Shown one piece after another: positions 1-9,638 of a DNA stretch of 64,000 nucleotides (its first letter is position 1; each line of letters begins with the position of its first letter). The DNA comes from Ephemerocybe angulata (Eukaryota > Basidiomycota > Agaricomycetes > Agaricales > Psathyrellaceae): positions 248,001-312,000 of the forward strand of contig JAACJK010000113.1 in the NCBI GenBank assembly GCA_013368325.1. Reading direction: 5' to 3'. Position numbers and translations under genes: made by a program. Below the pieces are notes generated by a model. That model searched no databases. It saw only the letters and a program-made list of their open reading frames with translations, and was not told the DNA's origin.

Positions 1-1
1 C

Positions 2-1033
2 AACGGCTGTGGGTACATTGTGCATGGTAGGTGCGCCTTGACCTCTTGGATGGAAGGTCGACCCTTGAAGCAGGAGACAGCTGCGACCATCGGCGCATGG
101 TTGTTCTCCGACATTATATGTCGGTGGGGTTGCTTACGCAAAATCATCACCGACAATGGGACACCGATCATCGCAGCAGTTAAGTGGCTGGAAAAGAAAT
201 ACGGGATCCATGGCATCAGCATCTCAGGATATAATTCTAAAGCGAATGGTAGAATAGAAAGACCTCACTGGGACGTGAGGCAAAGCCTTTATAAAGTAAC
301 CGGGGGGGATGTGAGCAAGTGGTTTTGGTTTTTCGATCACGTCATGTGGGCGGATCGAATAACCATTAGAAAAAGACTTGGATGCTCACCATTCTTCCTG
401 TTAACGGGTGCGGAGCTGGTCACCCCGTTAGACGTACAAGAGGCAACGTGGTTGATTGAGCCGCCCACCGGCTTAATATCTACAGAAGATCTCATAGCCG
501 CCCGAGCACGAGCTCTCGCAAAGCACCAAGTCCACGTAGATATCGCAATGAGTAAGGTAGATAGCGAGAAACGTCGACGAGTAGCCGAGTACGAGCGGGC
601 AAATATAGCCACCATTAAACGATGGAACTTCCAACGAGGAGACCTTGTTCTAATGAGAAATACAGCTATAGAATCAAGCCTCAACAAGAAAATGAAACCA
701 AGGTATTTAGGACCTTTAGTCGTGGTGTCGAGAAACCGCGGAGGAGCATACATCCTCGCCGAACTCAACGGTGCAGTCTATCAAAGCAAGATAGCAGCCT
801 ATCGAGTGATCCCGTACTATGCCAGAAAATCTATAGAGTTATAAGATATACCTGGATTCGGGTTCGACATACCAGAAGAAACAATCCGAGAACTCGAGAA
901 CTCTGAAGATAGCGGGGAGGAAAAGAACATCGATTTTAACTTCAAACAGATGCCTAGACTACGAACTAACAACAAAGCCAATGAAGAAGAGGACCTCTCA
1001 GAACAAGAAACCGAACAAGAGGACGACGACTAA
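2..1033 (+). pseudogene. Gypsy (Ty3)-type pol, integrase 3' part, with premature stop
   Basis: This frame is open from the window edge and encodes the C-terminal part of a Ty3/gypsy polyprotein, so the 5' part lies outside the window. The integrase core is recognisable: a TDNGTP segment carries the second catalytic Asp, and a NGRIERPHWDVRQ segment carries the catalytic Glu. A C-terminal segment (RPRYLGPLVV, then RGGAYILAELNG) follows, as is usual in agaricomycete gypsy elements. A TAA at 842-844 ends the main frame. The same frame then continues for 62 codons as a sensible acidic tail (starting DIPGFGFDIPEE) to a TAA at 1031-1033. I read the first TAA as a nonsense mutation rather than the natural end, because related integrases carry a similar acidic extension. 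The copy is probably inactive. The family call is confident; the nonsense interpretation is inference. Confidence 0.85.
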
Positions 1034-1068
1034 AACCCCGGAACATCAAGACACAGATGCAGAACTAA

Positions 1069-2530
1069 TCAGTCACTACGATAGCCCTGGGGGAGCTCGG
1101 AGAGATCACTCTCGTCCCCAGACTCCAACTCGTCCTCATCATCCTCGTCACCCTCTGAGACCACCATGCGCATGTCTTCCGCCTCGACCTCCTCCGCCCA
1201 GGTCTTCTTGCGAGTAGCACGAACGGGGTTGGCATGCGCCTTACCCTTGTCGCGAGACGAGGAGGCAACGGGAGCCGTGACCTTCGTTTCGATCTTCGGT
1301 TCGACGGGAGTGGCGACGGCCTTGACGGTGCGAGAACGAGACTCGCGAGGAGCCTTGGGAGGAGGACCGCACGTGGTACCACGCAAGTTAACCACGACAC
1401 GATCCTCGGTGAGCTCGTGCCTGCGAGTGGGAGCGACGGCGCGGTTGGAAAGGGGAGTGCGATCGTCGGGGAAGACAGTCTCGGCCGGGGCAATGTGAGT
1501 AGGAACGCGGTCGTAGCTGTCGAGGTGGGCGCGCAATTCCTCGGTCTTCACGTCGTGCTGGCGTCCTAAGTCGTGCCAGAGGTCTTGCATAATGTCCATC
1601 TGGCTCTCCACCCCGAACATCTGGGTACGGAGAGCCATGAGTCCACCCAAAGTCCTAGCCTCAGGTCCATCGGCCTCTGCGTCACCTGTCGAAATGAGCT
1701 CCCGGGTATGACACATCAACCCGTAGAAGTTGGGGGGACCCTGAGTCGGGGTCCTCCAGCCTGTAGAATAGAAACATCAGAACAGGAAGAAGAAGATAAA
1801 GTAAGAGAAGATACACACTCTGAGCAGCGGAGCTGCCATTGGAGTGGGTTACAACGCGCATCTTGTTAGCTGAGGGTGTTCCTCCGGTGGACTATGAGAG
1901 AGAGAGAGAGAGTCAGCAAAAGGTGAATTAGAGAACGAAGAAAGGAAGAAACGAACCGGACGCTTGGTACCGCGAGAAGCGCTCGCGCCGCCAGTACCCC
2001 CAGACTTCCCATCGCGCCAGGTAGGGGCTGCCATATCGCCTGGCAGCATCTTCCCGTCCTAGAAAAAGAGAAAAGAAGAGTCAGTACGCCCCCGAGACCC
2101 TAGAAGACAGCACACGCACCTTGATACGAAGAGATTTGGTCACGATCGCACCGAGCCGCTCACGCAACTCGGGATCGACCAGTGGAGTCTCACCGGGCTT
2201 GGTGCGCTTGGCCATAATTGCCATAACGCCTTGAAGCTTCGTGTACTTCATGCCCAGGTGAGAGTTCTCCAACCAGTAGGGACTCTCTTCACCATGGGTA
2301 ATCTAGAGAAACCGACTTGAGAACCAGACAGAGATCGTACTAAGAAACAACGAGAGAAACTCACCAGAACCTCGGTGTTGGAAAGATACTTGAGTTTTTC
2401 CATCTTGGCGGTAATCTGGAGGTTGTCCAATCCCTTGAAGAGGGCGTCGTAGATCTCTTGCGGGTAACGAGCGTCGAGTTGGAGATGGTTCTCCGCGAAG
2501 TCGGCACAAGTTTTGTTGGATTTTGGTGTG
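1069..2530 (-). CDS. Spliced gene of unknown function, antisense to the upstream gypsy pol
   Basis: Four introns with GT-AG ends join five reading-frame blocks in consistent phase. The exons, in order of transcription, are about 2530-2365, 2302-2120, 2058-1957, 1891-1819 and 1760-1069. The introns are 62, 61, 65 and 58 nt. The stop TGA is at 1069-1071. The protein has a helical N-terminal part (FAENHLQLDARYPQEI), a Gly/Ser/Thr-rich middle, a coiled stretch (LGRQHDVKTEELRAHLDSYD) and a very acidic C-terminus (EGDEDDEDELESGDESD). I recognise no family. The 5' exon or exons are unresolved. An ATG at 8606-8604, beyond the copia insertion, is one candidate start, but its splice phase did not match the downstream exon. 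The gene converges on the gypsy integrase and may be an accessory antisense gene of that element or an unrelated locus. Confidence 0.6.
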
Positions 2531-2706
2531 CCAGCTGGTGTGGCTTGGCATGCTTGGTATGTACGTAGGGTTAGGGTTAGGCTAGATCTGTGCTGTTCCC
2601 ACATCAATACACCTTGCTGTTGTACCACGTACTTCTGTTGTGGCCTCCTCTGTGTTTGTGTGTGTGCCCCTCTATCCTCCCACTTCTGTGCTTCCCTACT
2701 TCCCTT

Positions 2707-2711
2707 CTTTC
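2707..2711. repeat. 5-bp target-site duplication of copia element, left
   Basis: CTTTC lies immediately before the left LTR and is repeated at 8559-8563 immediately after the right LTR. A 5-bp duplication is normal for Ty1/copia integration. Confidence 0.9.
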
Positions 2712-3143
2712 TGTTAGATTATTTTCTTGTTATCTTATCTTTTCTATGATGCGTGGGACAATATTACATAATCAAGTCCGCAGAGTCAAGACTCTGTGCA
2801 CTTCGATGATGTCATCACATGCTGCATCCACCTTTGGCTGCGGCATGCATCACTTCGCCTTTTGATACTATTGCTATGCTTTGCTCTTCTATCTGCCAGT
2901 TGTTATGCTTCTTATCTTCTATATCTTTTGTTCGACATTCTTCTTTGCTTCTTGTGAGAGTTATTACCAATACTCCCTATGTTATTCCGCGTATTTAAGC
3001 TGTAGTAATTACTGGTAGCTACTTCAGAGAATCTACGCTATCTGCTTTACTTCATCGACCAACGGCTACTCTTTAGCTGCGCTGCCACTTCATCTCTCCG
3101 GTATCACTCTGGTGCCGATACCTTACACTCATATACTTTTATA
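2712..3143 (+). repeat. Copia 5' LTR
   Basis: This 432-bp sequence is repeated at 8127-8558. It should carry the promoter and transcription start of the element. I did not assign a TATA box with confidence. Confidence 0.95.
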
Positions 3144-3144
3144 A

Positions 3145-3155
3145 GTTATGAGCCC
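3145..3155 (+). promoter_or_regulatory. Primer-binding site matching the initiator-tRNA(Met) anticodon arm
   Basis: GTTATGAGCCC begins one base after the 5' LTR. It is complementary to GGGCUCAUAAC, the anticodon stem-loop of eukaryotic initiator tRNA(Met), ending at position C39. Copia and Ty5 prime reverse transcription from a cleaved 5' half of this tRNA, so the same half-tRNA mechanism is inferred here. Confidence 0.8.
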
Positions 3156-3202
3156 CGAGCTCTAAGCTCGTACCCCGTTGGTCGCTATCACTACCCTGCT
3201 GC

Positions 3203-6200
3203 ATGTCCAGTCGTGCACAACGTTACTCCCGCACTTACGGTCAGCTCTATCCTCGATCTGACAATCCCGACAAACTCCTCGACCTTCCATTCCCCAACGC
3301 ACCGACTGATCCCTACTCCTGCCACAACCATATCCATCGTTTTGACTCGAACGGTAACAAGGACGCTGCATACAACCCTACTGTCGATTCACCCGAGTGG
3401 AATTACTGCTCTACCCAGCCGTGTCCTAACCGCCTCGTTCTTCCACCTAACTGTCAACTCCCATCGCTTACCAAATTACCTGGGTGGGCCTACTGCTCCG
3501 ATAGCAACATCGACCTAGTCTGGGACGCCAATCATCCACCGAGCAAGAAGCCTACACCTGTTGGTTCCAAAGCTCCTTCCCGCGTACCAACACCCATTCC
3601 ATCTCCCCATCTACCACCTCCTGACAAGGAGGAAGACAAGGAAGATCCAGACAGTGAACCCGATCCCGACGACTCAGGTGCAGAAGACGAAATCGACTCC
3701 GACGACGATATGTCTACCTCCAAAGCCAAGAAAGCATTTGACGGCATCAACAAACTCGCTGCCAATGGCTCTAACTGGGCTATCTGGTGGAGCCGTGTTG
3801 AGCGCGCTACCAAGTCGATCCCTGACTATGGTGGTCTCCTCACTGCCAAACCAGCATCCACCGATCTTGCAGCTGATGCTGATCTCCTCAACGCCGTCAT
3901 CAGCCTTATCCCCGATTCCATCTACCTTCGCTACTCCACTTACCCAACCACCTTCGAGCTCATCACTGCTCTGAAGGGCGACTACAACATCTCCAATGCT
4001 ATTGTCGAGGCCAAGTCAGTCGCCAGTCTGTTCACCACCAAATGCGACAAGGAATCGGAAGTCAGCAAGCACCTCGACTACCTTGGCACCCTTCGTGAGT
4101 CTCTCATCCGTGCAGGGAAGGACATCAGCGATGATCACTACATCGACGCCATCATCTCCACTATCCCATCCCGTCTCGCCACCCTTGCCACCAGCCTCAG
4201 ACGCAGCTATGAGCTGCACAATCAGCTTAATCAGCTCACTGGTCAAGCTGCCAAGTCGCTCTCAGTTATCGAGCTTCTGCAGTCTATCAGGGCTGAGTGC
4301 GCACACGTTCCTGGGAAGAAGTCCAGCGACTCCGCGAACTATTCTGGGCAGTCTAGCGGAGGCAGCTCTAGCTCTGGTTCACGCGGCGGCCGTGGCCGTA
4401 GTCGTGGGCACTTCAACCAGCGAGGACGTGGTGGAGGCCGTGGCGGCAATCATGGTTCTTCATCAAACTCATCTTCTAACTCGGAGAAATCCAAATGCCA
4501 CAACTGTGGTGGTACTGGGCATTGGTCGCCCAACTGCCCATCTCCGAAGCAGCCGCGAGCTAACTCCGCGAATACTGCTGCTCAGGCTGGCAAGCCTACC
4601 CAGCCTTCGACATCATCCTCCAATTCCACCCCTCCCTCCCGATCTACCACCACTAACCGGAACTCACGTTCTAATGGCAATGCATCTTTTGCTCAGATCG
4701 AGGAGATTGAAGACGCCGGATCTGCATGGTCCGCCTTCCCCACCGACGAGTCTGCTATCGACCTCGCAATCTGGGAAGCCACATGTCCTGCATCTATTGA
4801 TGTCAGTGACTTCTTCGAGGATGTACCCATGTCCACGCCCGTTGATGCTGAGAGCTCCGGTGCTTGTGTTGACTCGGCTCTTGTAGCCCATGACTCGGCT
4901 AGTGCTGATAACGCCACCGAGGTCTTTGATTCCGGATGTTCTCGCCACATGACGCCCTATGGAGACTCCCTTGCCAGGTATAGGCATATCCCCGAACAGA
5001 AGATCCGCGCTGCTAATGCGGAACACTTTGCTGGTATCGGAGTGGGTGACTTTCGTCTCAAGCTCCCGCTTGGAGACAATGGTCACAAGACGCTTCTGCT
5101 GAAGGACGTTCTCCATTGCCCTGATCTCCATTCTACCCTCATCTCAGTCAGTAAGCTCGACCTAGCTGGCTTCAAGTGCGTGTTTCATAACCGCTCTTGC
5201 CGCGTCTACAACCCCTCTGGTCACCTCGTCGGCATCGTTCCCATGGTCGGGAATCTTTATCAATCATCTTCATCCAGCTTCGATGACTCCGCTCTATCAA
5301 CTCGCTCTGGTGACCCCCTCATCTCCCTATACGAAGCCCACTGCCGACTCGGCCACATCAACTATGCATATGTCAAGCATCTTCTCAAAGATCCTGACGT
5401 CCACGGGTTTAAACTCGATCCCTCCCGCATGGAGGAGACTGAGTGCTCCACCTGTCTCAAGGCCAAAGCAACCCGTGCCCCCATCGCCAAGGAGCGTTCT
5501 TCCCCACGTTCCCCCAACTTTGGCGACAAACTCCACATGGACGTCTGGGGCCCTGCACCCGTACGCACTGTTGGCCATGCCTCCTACGCTCTCACTATTG
5601 TTGATGATGCAACCCTTTGGCTTGAAGATATTCTTCTCAAGTCCAAGGATGAGGCCTTTCCCAAATATGTCGCCTTCGCTACTATGCTTCGCGAGCATTA
5701 CCAGGTCTCCATCAAGATTCTTCATTCCGATCGTGGAGGCGAGTTCTTATCACAGGCTTTCACCACCTTCCTCGAATCACAGGGTACCGTCCGTCGCCTT
5801 ACCACCCATGATACCCCCCAGCACAATGGTGTTGCTGAACGCTCCCATCGCACTACCTTCAATGGTGTACGTGCTGTCCTGTCTGACTCTCGACTCCCTC
5901 ACTGGCTCTGGGGTTATGCTCTCCAGTACATCGTCTATGTCTGGAACCACACTCCGAAGAAACCCCTTCGCATGAAGACGCCCTTTGAGTTGCGCTTCAA
6001 CTCCAAGCCCGATCTGTCCACCATGCATCAGTTTGGCACCCTCGTCTATGTCACGCGTGTTCCCACTTCCAAACTTGCCGAGCGCGCTGTTGAGGGACGC
6101 TGGCTAGGAGTCGACTCAGAGTCCAACGGCCATTCCATCTATTGGCCCTCTCGCCGCACCATCACTGTGGAACGCGACATTGTCTTCTCCTCTTCGGACT

Positions 6201-8113
6201 TCTCTGGACTCGAGGGGGAGTATACGCCCATTGATTGGGACATGGAGCCAATTGATTCGATTCCAGATCCATCCTCATCGGACGATCCCACACCCCTGCT
6301 TCCTATTCCCATCACTCCATCACCTCGCCCTGACGAGATCTCCGAGCCTGTTGATCCCAACATTGTCACAGGCAAACGGATCAGGAAGCCTGGTCGTGTT
6401 CAGCAAGATATCGCTGATGGCATAGGCACCGCTAGCCTCGCTCAGGAGATTCTTGATTCTGAGTTCATTGCCCATGAATACGCCTATTCTGCTTCCCTTC
6501 CATCCGCTACTGCCAAGGCCATTGCCTTTGACCCAGCAAACCTCGGTGAAGCCATGCGCTCACCCGACTGGCCTAAATGGCTGGAGGCTATGTACGACGA
6601 AGTCAAACGCCTCCAAGACCGCAGTGCCTTTATCCCCGAATATCCTCCTGTCGACGCCCATGTTATTCCTGGCATGTGGGTCTTCCGCACTAAGCGCGAC
6701 GAAGCCGGCAACGTTACTGGGCATCGTGCACGCTTCGTTGGTTTTGGGAACCAGCAGATTGAAGGAGTTGACTACTTCTATGACGACATCTCTGCTTGCG
6801 TTGTTCGCCTTCCTACCACTCGTGCCCTCCTTGCCCTCGCCAACCGCAAGCGATGGGTCGTCCATCAGTTAGACATCAAGTCCGCCTACCTCTATGGCAA
6901 ACTTGACGATAACGAGCGCATCTACATCCGACCACCTCCTAAAGTCATTATTCATGGTCTTCTGCCTGGGCAGGTCCTTCGACTCAAGGTTGCACTCTAC
7001 GGCCTCAAGCAGGCCGGACGTCGCTGGTACAAGACTTTCCGCGCCATACTCGAAGACAAGCTCGGCTTCACCCGCTCCGACTACGATCACGCCGTTTTCT
7101 ATCGAAGACACTCCGATGGTCACCTCATCATCCTATTTGTTCATGTCGACGACACTACCCTCATCGCTCCCGACGACGCTCGCATGACCCCTCTCAAGGA
7201 TTCCATCAAGAAGCTCCTTGAAGTCTCCGATGGTGGCGTCCTCCATTGGATGCTCGGTGTCGAAGTCAAGTGGAACTCAGAAGAACACACTGTATCTCTC
7301 TGCCAGAAGTCGTACATCGAGGCCATCTGCAACCGCTATCCAGTGTTTGATGGCACCCAGCGCAACAAGTCCTCTATCCCCTTCGATCCCAATGTCACTC
7401 TCTCCAAGGACGATGAAGCCATTACTCCGGCTGATATCGCCTTTATGCGCACCAAGCCTTACCGCGAAGCTCTCGGCGCACTCATGTATGCCGCTGTGGC
7501 TACTCGACCCGACATCGCCTATGCTGTATCTCAGCTCTCCCGCTTCTCCAACAACCCTGGCCGCAAGCATTGGCTCGCCCTATGCAAGGTCTTCGCCTAT
7601 CTCAACCAGACCAAGGACCTTCGCCTCACCTATGGTCCCAACGCCGTCGACCCCATTGGCTTCACTGATGCCGATGGGATGTCCCATTCCGATCGCCATG
7701 CTATCTCCGGTTACGTGTTCACCATCGACGGAGGCGCTGTCTCCTGGTCCTCCAAGCGTCAAGAGATTGTTACCTTGTCCACCACGGAAGCTGAGTACGT
7801 CGCCCTTACCCATGCTACGAAGGAAGCCATTTGGCTTCAGAACCTTCTCTCTGAACTCTTCACTTCTGATTCTTTTATTCCTCTTACTCTTTATTCGGAC
7901 AACATGGGTGCTATCGCTATTGCTAAGGACGATCGCTTCCACGCTTGTACTAAGCATATCGACATCCGCTTTCATTTCATTCGCTATGCCATTGAAGATG
8001 GCAAGATCAAGTTGGTCTATTGTCCAACCGGTGATATGACCGCCGACATTCTCACTAAAGCTCTCCCTTCTGTCAAGTCCAAGCACTTCGCTTCATCCAT
8101 GGGACTGCGCTAG
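3203..8113 (+). CDS. Ty1/copia gag-pol polyprotein, intact
   Basis: One 1636-codon frame encodes all copia functions in copia order. The Gag region ends in a zinc knuckle, CHNCGGTGHWSPNC, at residues 432-445. The aspartic protease has FDSGCS with Asp576. A pre-integrase zinc-binding region (LGH...CSTC) follows. The integrase has Asp780 in HMDVWG, Asp843 in HSDRGGEF and Glu879 in GVAERSH, which is a DD35E spacing. Reverse transcriptase has the catalytic FVHVDDT at Asp1316 and Asp1317, preceded by LDIKSAYLYG. RNase H has STTEAEYVAL and LYSDNMGA. Length and domain order fit the family and no frameshift or stop is present. Gag and Pol lie in one frame without a recoding site, so their ratio must be set in another way. 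The product assembles virus-like particles and copies the element's RNA into DNA. Confidence 0.97.
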   Translation: MSSRAQRYSRTYGQLYPRSDNPDKLLDLPFPNAPTDPYSCHNHIHRFDSNGNKDAAYNPTVDSPEWNYCSTQPCPNRLVLPPNCQLPSLTKLPGWAYCSDSNIDLVWDANHPPSKKPTPVGSKAPSRVPTPIPSPHLPPPDKEEDKEDPDSEPDPDDSGAEDEIDSDDDMSTSKAKKAFDGINKLAANGSNWAIWWSRVERATKSIPDYGGLLTAKPASTDLAADADLLNAVISLIPDSIYLRYSTYPTTFELITALKGDYNISNAIVEAKSVASLFTTKCDKESEVSKHLDYLGTLRESLIRAGKDISDDHYIDAIISTIPSRLATLATSLRRSYELHNQLNQLTGQAAKSLSVIELLQSIRAECAHVPGKKSSDSANYSGQSSGGSSSSGSRGGRGRSRGHFNQRGRGGGRGGNHGSSSNSSSNSEKSKCHNCGGTGHWSPNCPSPKQPRANSANTAAQAGKPTQPSTSSSNSTPPSRSTTTNRNSRSNGNASFAQIEEIEDAGSAWSAFPTDESAIDLAIWEATCPASIDVSDFFEDVPMSTPVDAESSGACVDSALVAHDSASADNATEVFDSGCSRHMTPYGDSLARYRHIPEQKIRAANAEHFAGIGVGDFRLKLPLGDNGHKTLLLKDVLHCPDLHSTLISVSKLDLAGFKCVFHNRSCRVYNPSGHLVGIVPMVGNLYQSSSSSFDDSALSTRSGDPLISLYEAHCRLGHINYAYVKHLLKDPDVHGFKLDPSRMEETECSTCLKAKATRAPIAKERSSPRSPNFGDKLHMDVWGPAPVRTVGHASYALTIVDDATLWLEDILLKSKDEAFPKYVAFATMLREHYQVSIKILHSDRGGEFLSQAFTTFLESQGTVRRLTTHDTPQHNGVAERSHRTTFNGVRAVLSDSRLPHWLWGYALQYIVYVWNHTPKKPLRMKTPFELRFNSKPDLSTMHQFGTLVYVTRVPTSKLAERAVEGRWLGVDSESNGHSIYWPSRRTITVERDIVFSSSDFSGLEGEYTPIDWDMEPIDSIPDPSSSDDPTPLLPIPITPSPRPDEISEPVDPNIVTGKRIRKPGRVQQDIADGIGTASLAQEILDSEFIAHEYAYSASLPSATAKAIAFDPANLGEAMRSPDWPKWLEAMYDEVKRLQDRSAFIPEYPPVDAHVIPGMWVFRTKRDEAGNVTGHRARFVGFGNQQIEGVDYFYDDISACVVRLPTTRALLALANRKRWVVHQLDIKSAYLYGKLDDNERIYIRPPPKVIIHGLLPGQVLRLKVALYGLKQAGRRWYKTFRAILEDKLGFTRSDYDHAVFYRRHSDGHLIILFVHVDDTTLIAPDDARMTPLKDSIKKLLEVSDGGVLHWMLGVEVKWNSEEHTVSLCQKSYIEAICNRYPVFDGTQRNKSSIPFDPNVTLSKDDEAITPADIAFMRTKPYREALGALMYAAVATRPDIAYAVSQLSRFSNNPGRKHWLALCKVFAYLNQTKDLRLTYGPNAVDPIGFTDADGMSHSDRHAISGYVFTIDGGAVSWSSKRQEIVTLSTTEAEYVALTHATKEAIWLQNLLSELFTSDSFIPLTLYSDNMGAIAIAKDDRFHACTKHIDIRFHFIRYAIEDGKIKLVYCPTGDMTADILTKALPSVKSKHFASSMGLR

Positions 8114-8117
8114 GCTT

Positions 8118-8126
8118 GAGGGGGAG
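8118..8126 (+). promoter_or_regulatory. Copia polypurine tract
   Basis: GAGGGGGAG lies directly before the 3' LTR and just after the polyprotein stop. This is the expected primer site for plus-strand DNA synthesis. Confidence 0.85.
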
Positions 8127-8558
8127 TGTTAGATTATTTTCTTGTTATCTTATCTTTTCTATGATGCGCGGGACAATATTACATAATCAAGTCCGCAGAG
8201 TCAAGACTCTGTGCACTTCAATGATGTCATCACATGCTGCATCCACCTTTGGCTGCGGCATGCATCACTTCGCCTTTTGATACTATTGCTATGCTTTGCT
8301 CTTCTATCTGCCAGTTGTTATGCTTCTTATCTTCTATATCTTTTGTTCGACATTCTTCTTTGCTTCTTGTGAGAGTTATTACCAATACTCCCTATGTTAT
8401 TCCGCGTATTTAAGCTGTAGTAATTACTGGTAGCTACTTCAGAGAATCTACGCTATCTGCTTTACTTCATCGACCAACGGCTACTCTTTAGCTGCGCTGC
8501 CACTTCATCTCTCCGGTATCACTCTGGTGCCGATACCTTACACTCATATACTTTTATA
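8127..8558 (+). repeat. Copia 3' LTR
   Basis: This is the second 432-bp LTR. It differs from the left copy at two observed bases. It is followed at 8559-8563 by the CTTTC duplication. Confidence 0.95.
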
Positions 8559-9040
8559 CTTTCACCTTCTTTGACAAGTTTGAGCGGATTGAATAGTGTC
8601 AGACATATTGCAGGAGGATAGGAAGTTGGTAAACGATGGAAATCGAATGAGGGAACGAGAAAAGCATACCTCGTATTTATATTAATCGGGTACACTTACC
8701 CTCGACGTGCGCTGTGTAACGCGATGCCTCGAGTATCAGATAGAAGGTCTCCGCGGACGGTGATCGATCCCAGACGCATGGCGCATAAAACATGAGAAAA
8801 CATACAGACTAGTAAGGAAATAGGGCGCACCTCGAGAAGCCTGAGGCCTATGTGGGGCTGTCAACGGTATGACAGCGGAGGTATAACCCAAAGAGGGCAC
8901 CGCTCGACCATATCGGGGTATCGTAAAAATACTCCCGAACCGAGGCAAAGCAATCAATATCAGTGAAGGATTCAATAGAACTTCGTGAGACTTACGAGAA
9001 TCTTGAGGCTAAAAAGGCAATGGAGTAAGAAGCTAGGAAC
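8559..9040. other. Non-coding flank of copia, with possible minus-strand splice signals
   Basis: No long frame is convincing here. On the minus strand an ATG at 8606-8604 begins a short open stretch (MSDTIQSAQTC), followed by a possible GT donor at about 8566. This could be the first exon of the gene ending at 1069, placing copia inside its first intron, but the phases did not resolve. A strong donor-like GGTAAGTGT (minus strand) lies near 8700. Confidence 0.3.
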
Positions 9041-9638
9041 CTGTAATTCACAGTCCCCCACCTGTTCACGTGGACTCCATGTGGACTGCCCAGAGTCCAC
9101 TGGTAGACTAGTGGACTCTGGGTATTTTATGGTCTCTGACCAGTGGACTCCTTATGGAGTCCACACCCCCTCCACAATCAGTCCACCCCCCCTCCACAGC
9201 CAGTCCATATCAGACTTGAGTTTATATCTATTCCCAAGCCAGTGGAGTCCACATGGAGTCCACATGGAGTCCATGTAAACTCTTATAATCTCTACTTTTG
9301 ATAGAAAGAAAATAAATGGCATGCCTCAGGATTGAATCTGAGACCTTAGGAATAGCTATTACTAAGCTTTTGGTGTGAGTGCTAGCCACTAGGCTATTTG
9401 GTCTTATATATTTTACCTTGTAATTAGCTTATACCCTATACCATATCCTATTTTTAGATTGCAACATGGACTCCACAGAGTCTGGCAGGGGGGCGTGGAC
9501 TGCTCGTGGACTGCTCATGGACTGATTTTGGCAGGGGGCCTGCCAAAAATTTGGCTTCCAGTCCACTGGTATACCACTGGATTCTTTGTGGAGTCCACGT
9601 GGAGTCCACGCGAACAGGTGGGGGAGTGTGAAGTACTC
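9041..9638 (+). mobile_element. hAT-like non-autonomous element, family A copy 1
   Basis: This 598-bp element is bounded by the 8-bp duplication CTAGGAAC (9033-9040 and 9639-9646). Its ends are CTGTAATTCACAG and GTGTGAAGTACTC; just inside are matching inverted arms CCCCCACCTGTTC...GAACAGGTGGGGG. Both arms are packed with GTGGACT/AGTCCAC words. The middle has a tRNA-like stretch on the minus strand. It lacks the internal segment present in copies A2-A4, so it is an internal-deletion derivative. It has no coding capacity. The 8-bp duplication suggests mobilisation by a hAT transposase, although the ends are not a textbook CAGGG. Confidence 0.85.
9329..9396 (-). promoter_or_regulatory. tRNA-like core of family A with Pol III A-box and B-box words
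   Basis: On the minus strand TAGCCTAGTGG (9396-9386) resembles an A box, and GATTCAATCC (9338-9329) resembles a B box; other copies have GGTTCAATCC. The boxes are 47 nt apart, a spacing Pol III can use. The same core recurs in copies A2, A3 and A4. It is too degenerate to fold as a normal tRNA. It may be a captured SINE or tRNA gene. Confidence 0.45.

Larger units (their letters stand above)
2712..8558 (+). mobile_element. Full-length, recently inserted Ty1/copia LTR retrotransposon
   Basis: The element has two 432-bp LTRs, a primer-binding site, one uninterrupted gag-pol frame, a polypurine tract and a 5-bp target duplication (CTTTC). I saw only two differences between the LTRs, at the GCGTGGG/GCGCGGG and CTTCGATG/CTTCAATG positions, so the LTRs are about 99.5% identical and the insertion is young. 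The LTR ends are TGTTAG...TTTATA rather than the usual TG...CA; the target duplication fixes these limits. It lies in, or just upstream of, the spliced minus-strand gene ending at 1069. Because its coding frame is intact, it is a candidate active element. Confidence 0.95.

Noticed and set aside
2566..2582. TAGGGTTAGGGTTAGG, two telomere-like repeats
   Set aside because: Too short to be an interstitial telomere, and it lies in a putative intron of the minus-strand gene; chance is likely.
3532..8086. Long open frames on other strands and frames within the copia polyprotein
   Set aside because: They are shadows of the intact gag-pol frame and lack domains.
8559..8606. First exon of the minus-strand gene placing copia in its intron
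   Set aside because: The ATG and donor-like GT are present, but the splice phase does not match the next exon, so it is only a possibility.
9329..9396. Functional tRNA gene
   Set aside because: The boxes are present but the T-arm and acceptor stem do not pair properly and it recurs only inside repeats; treated as a tRNA-like core.
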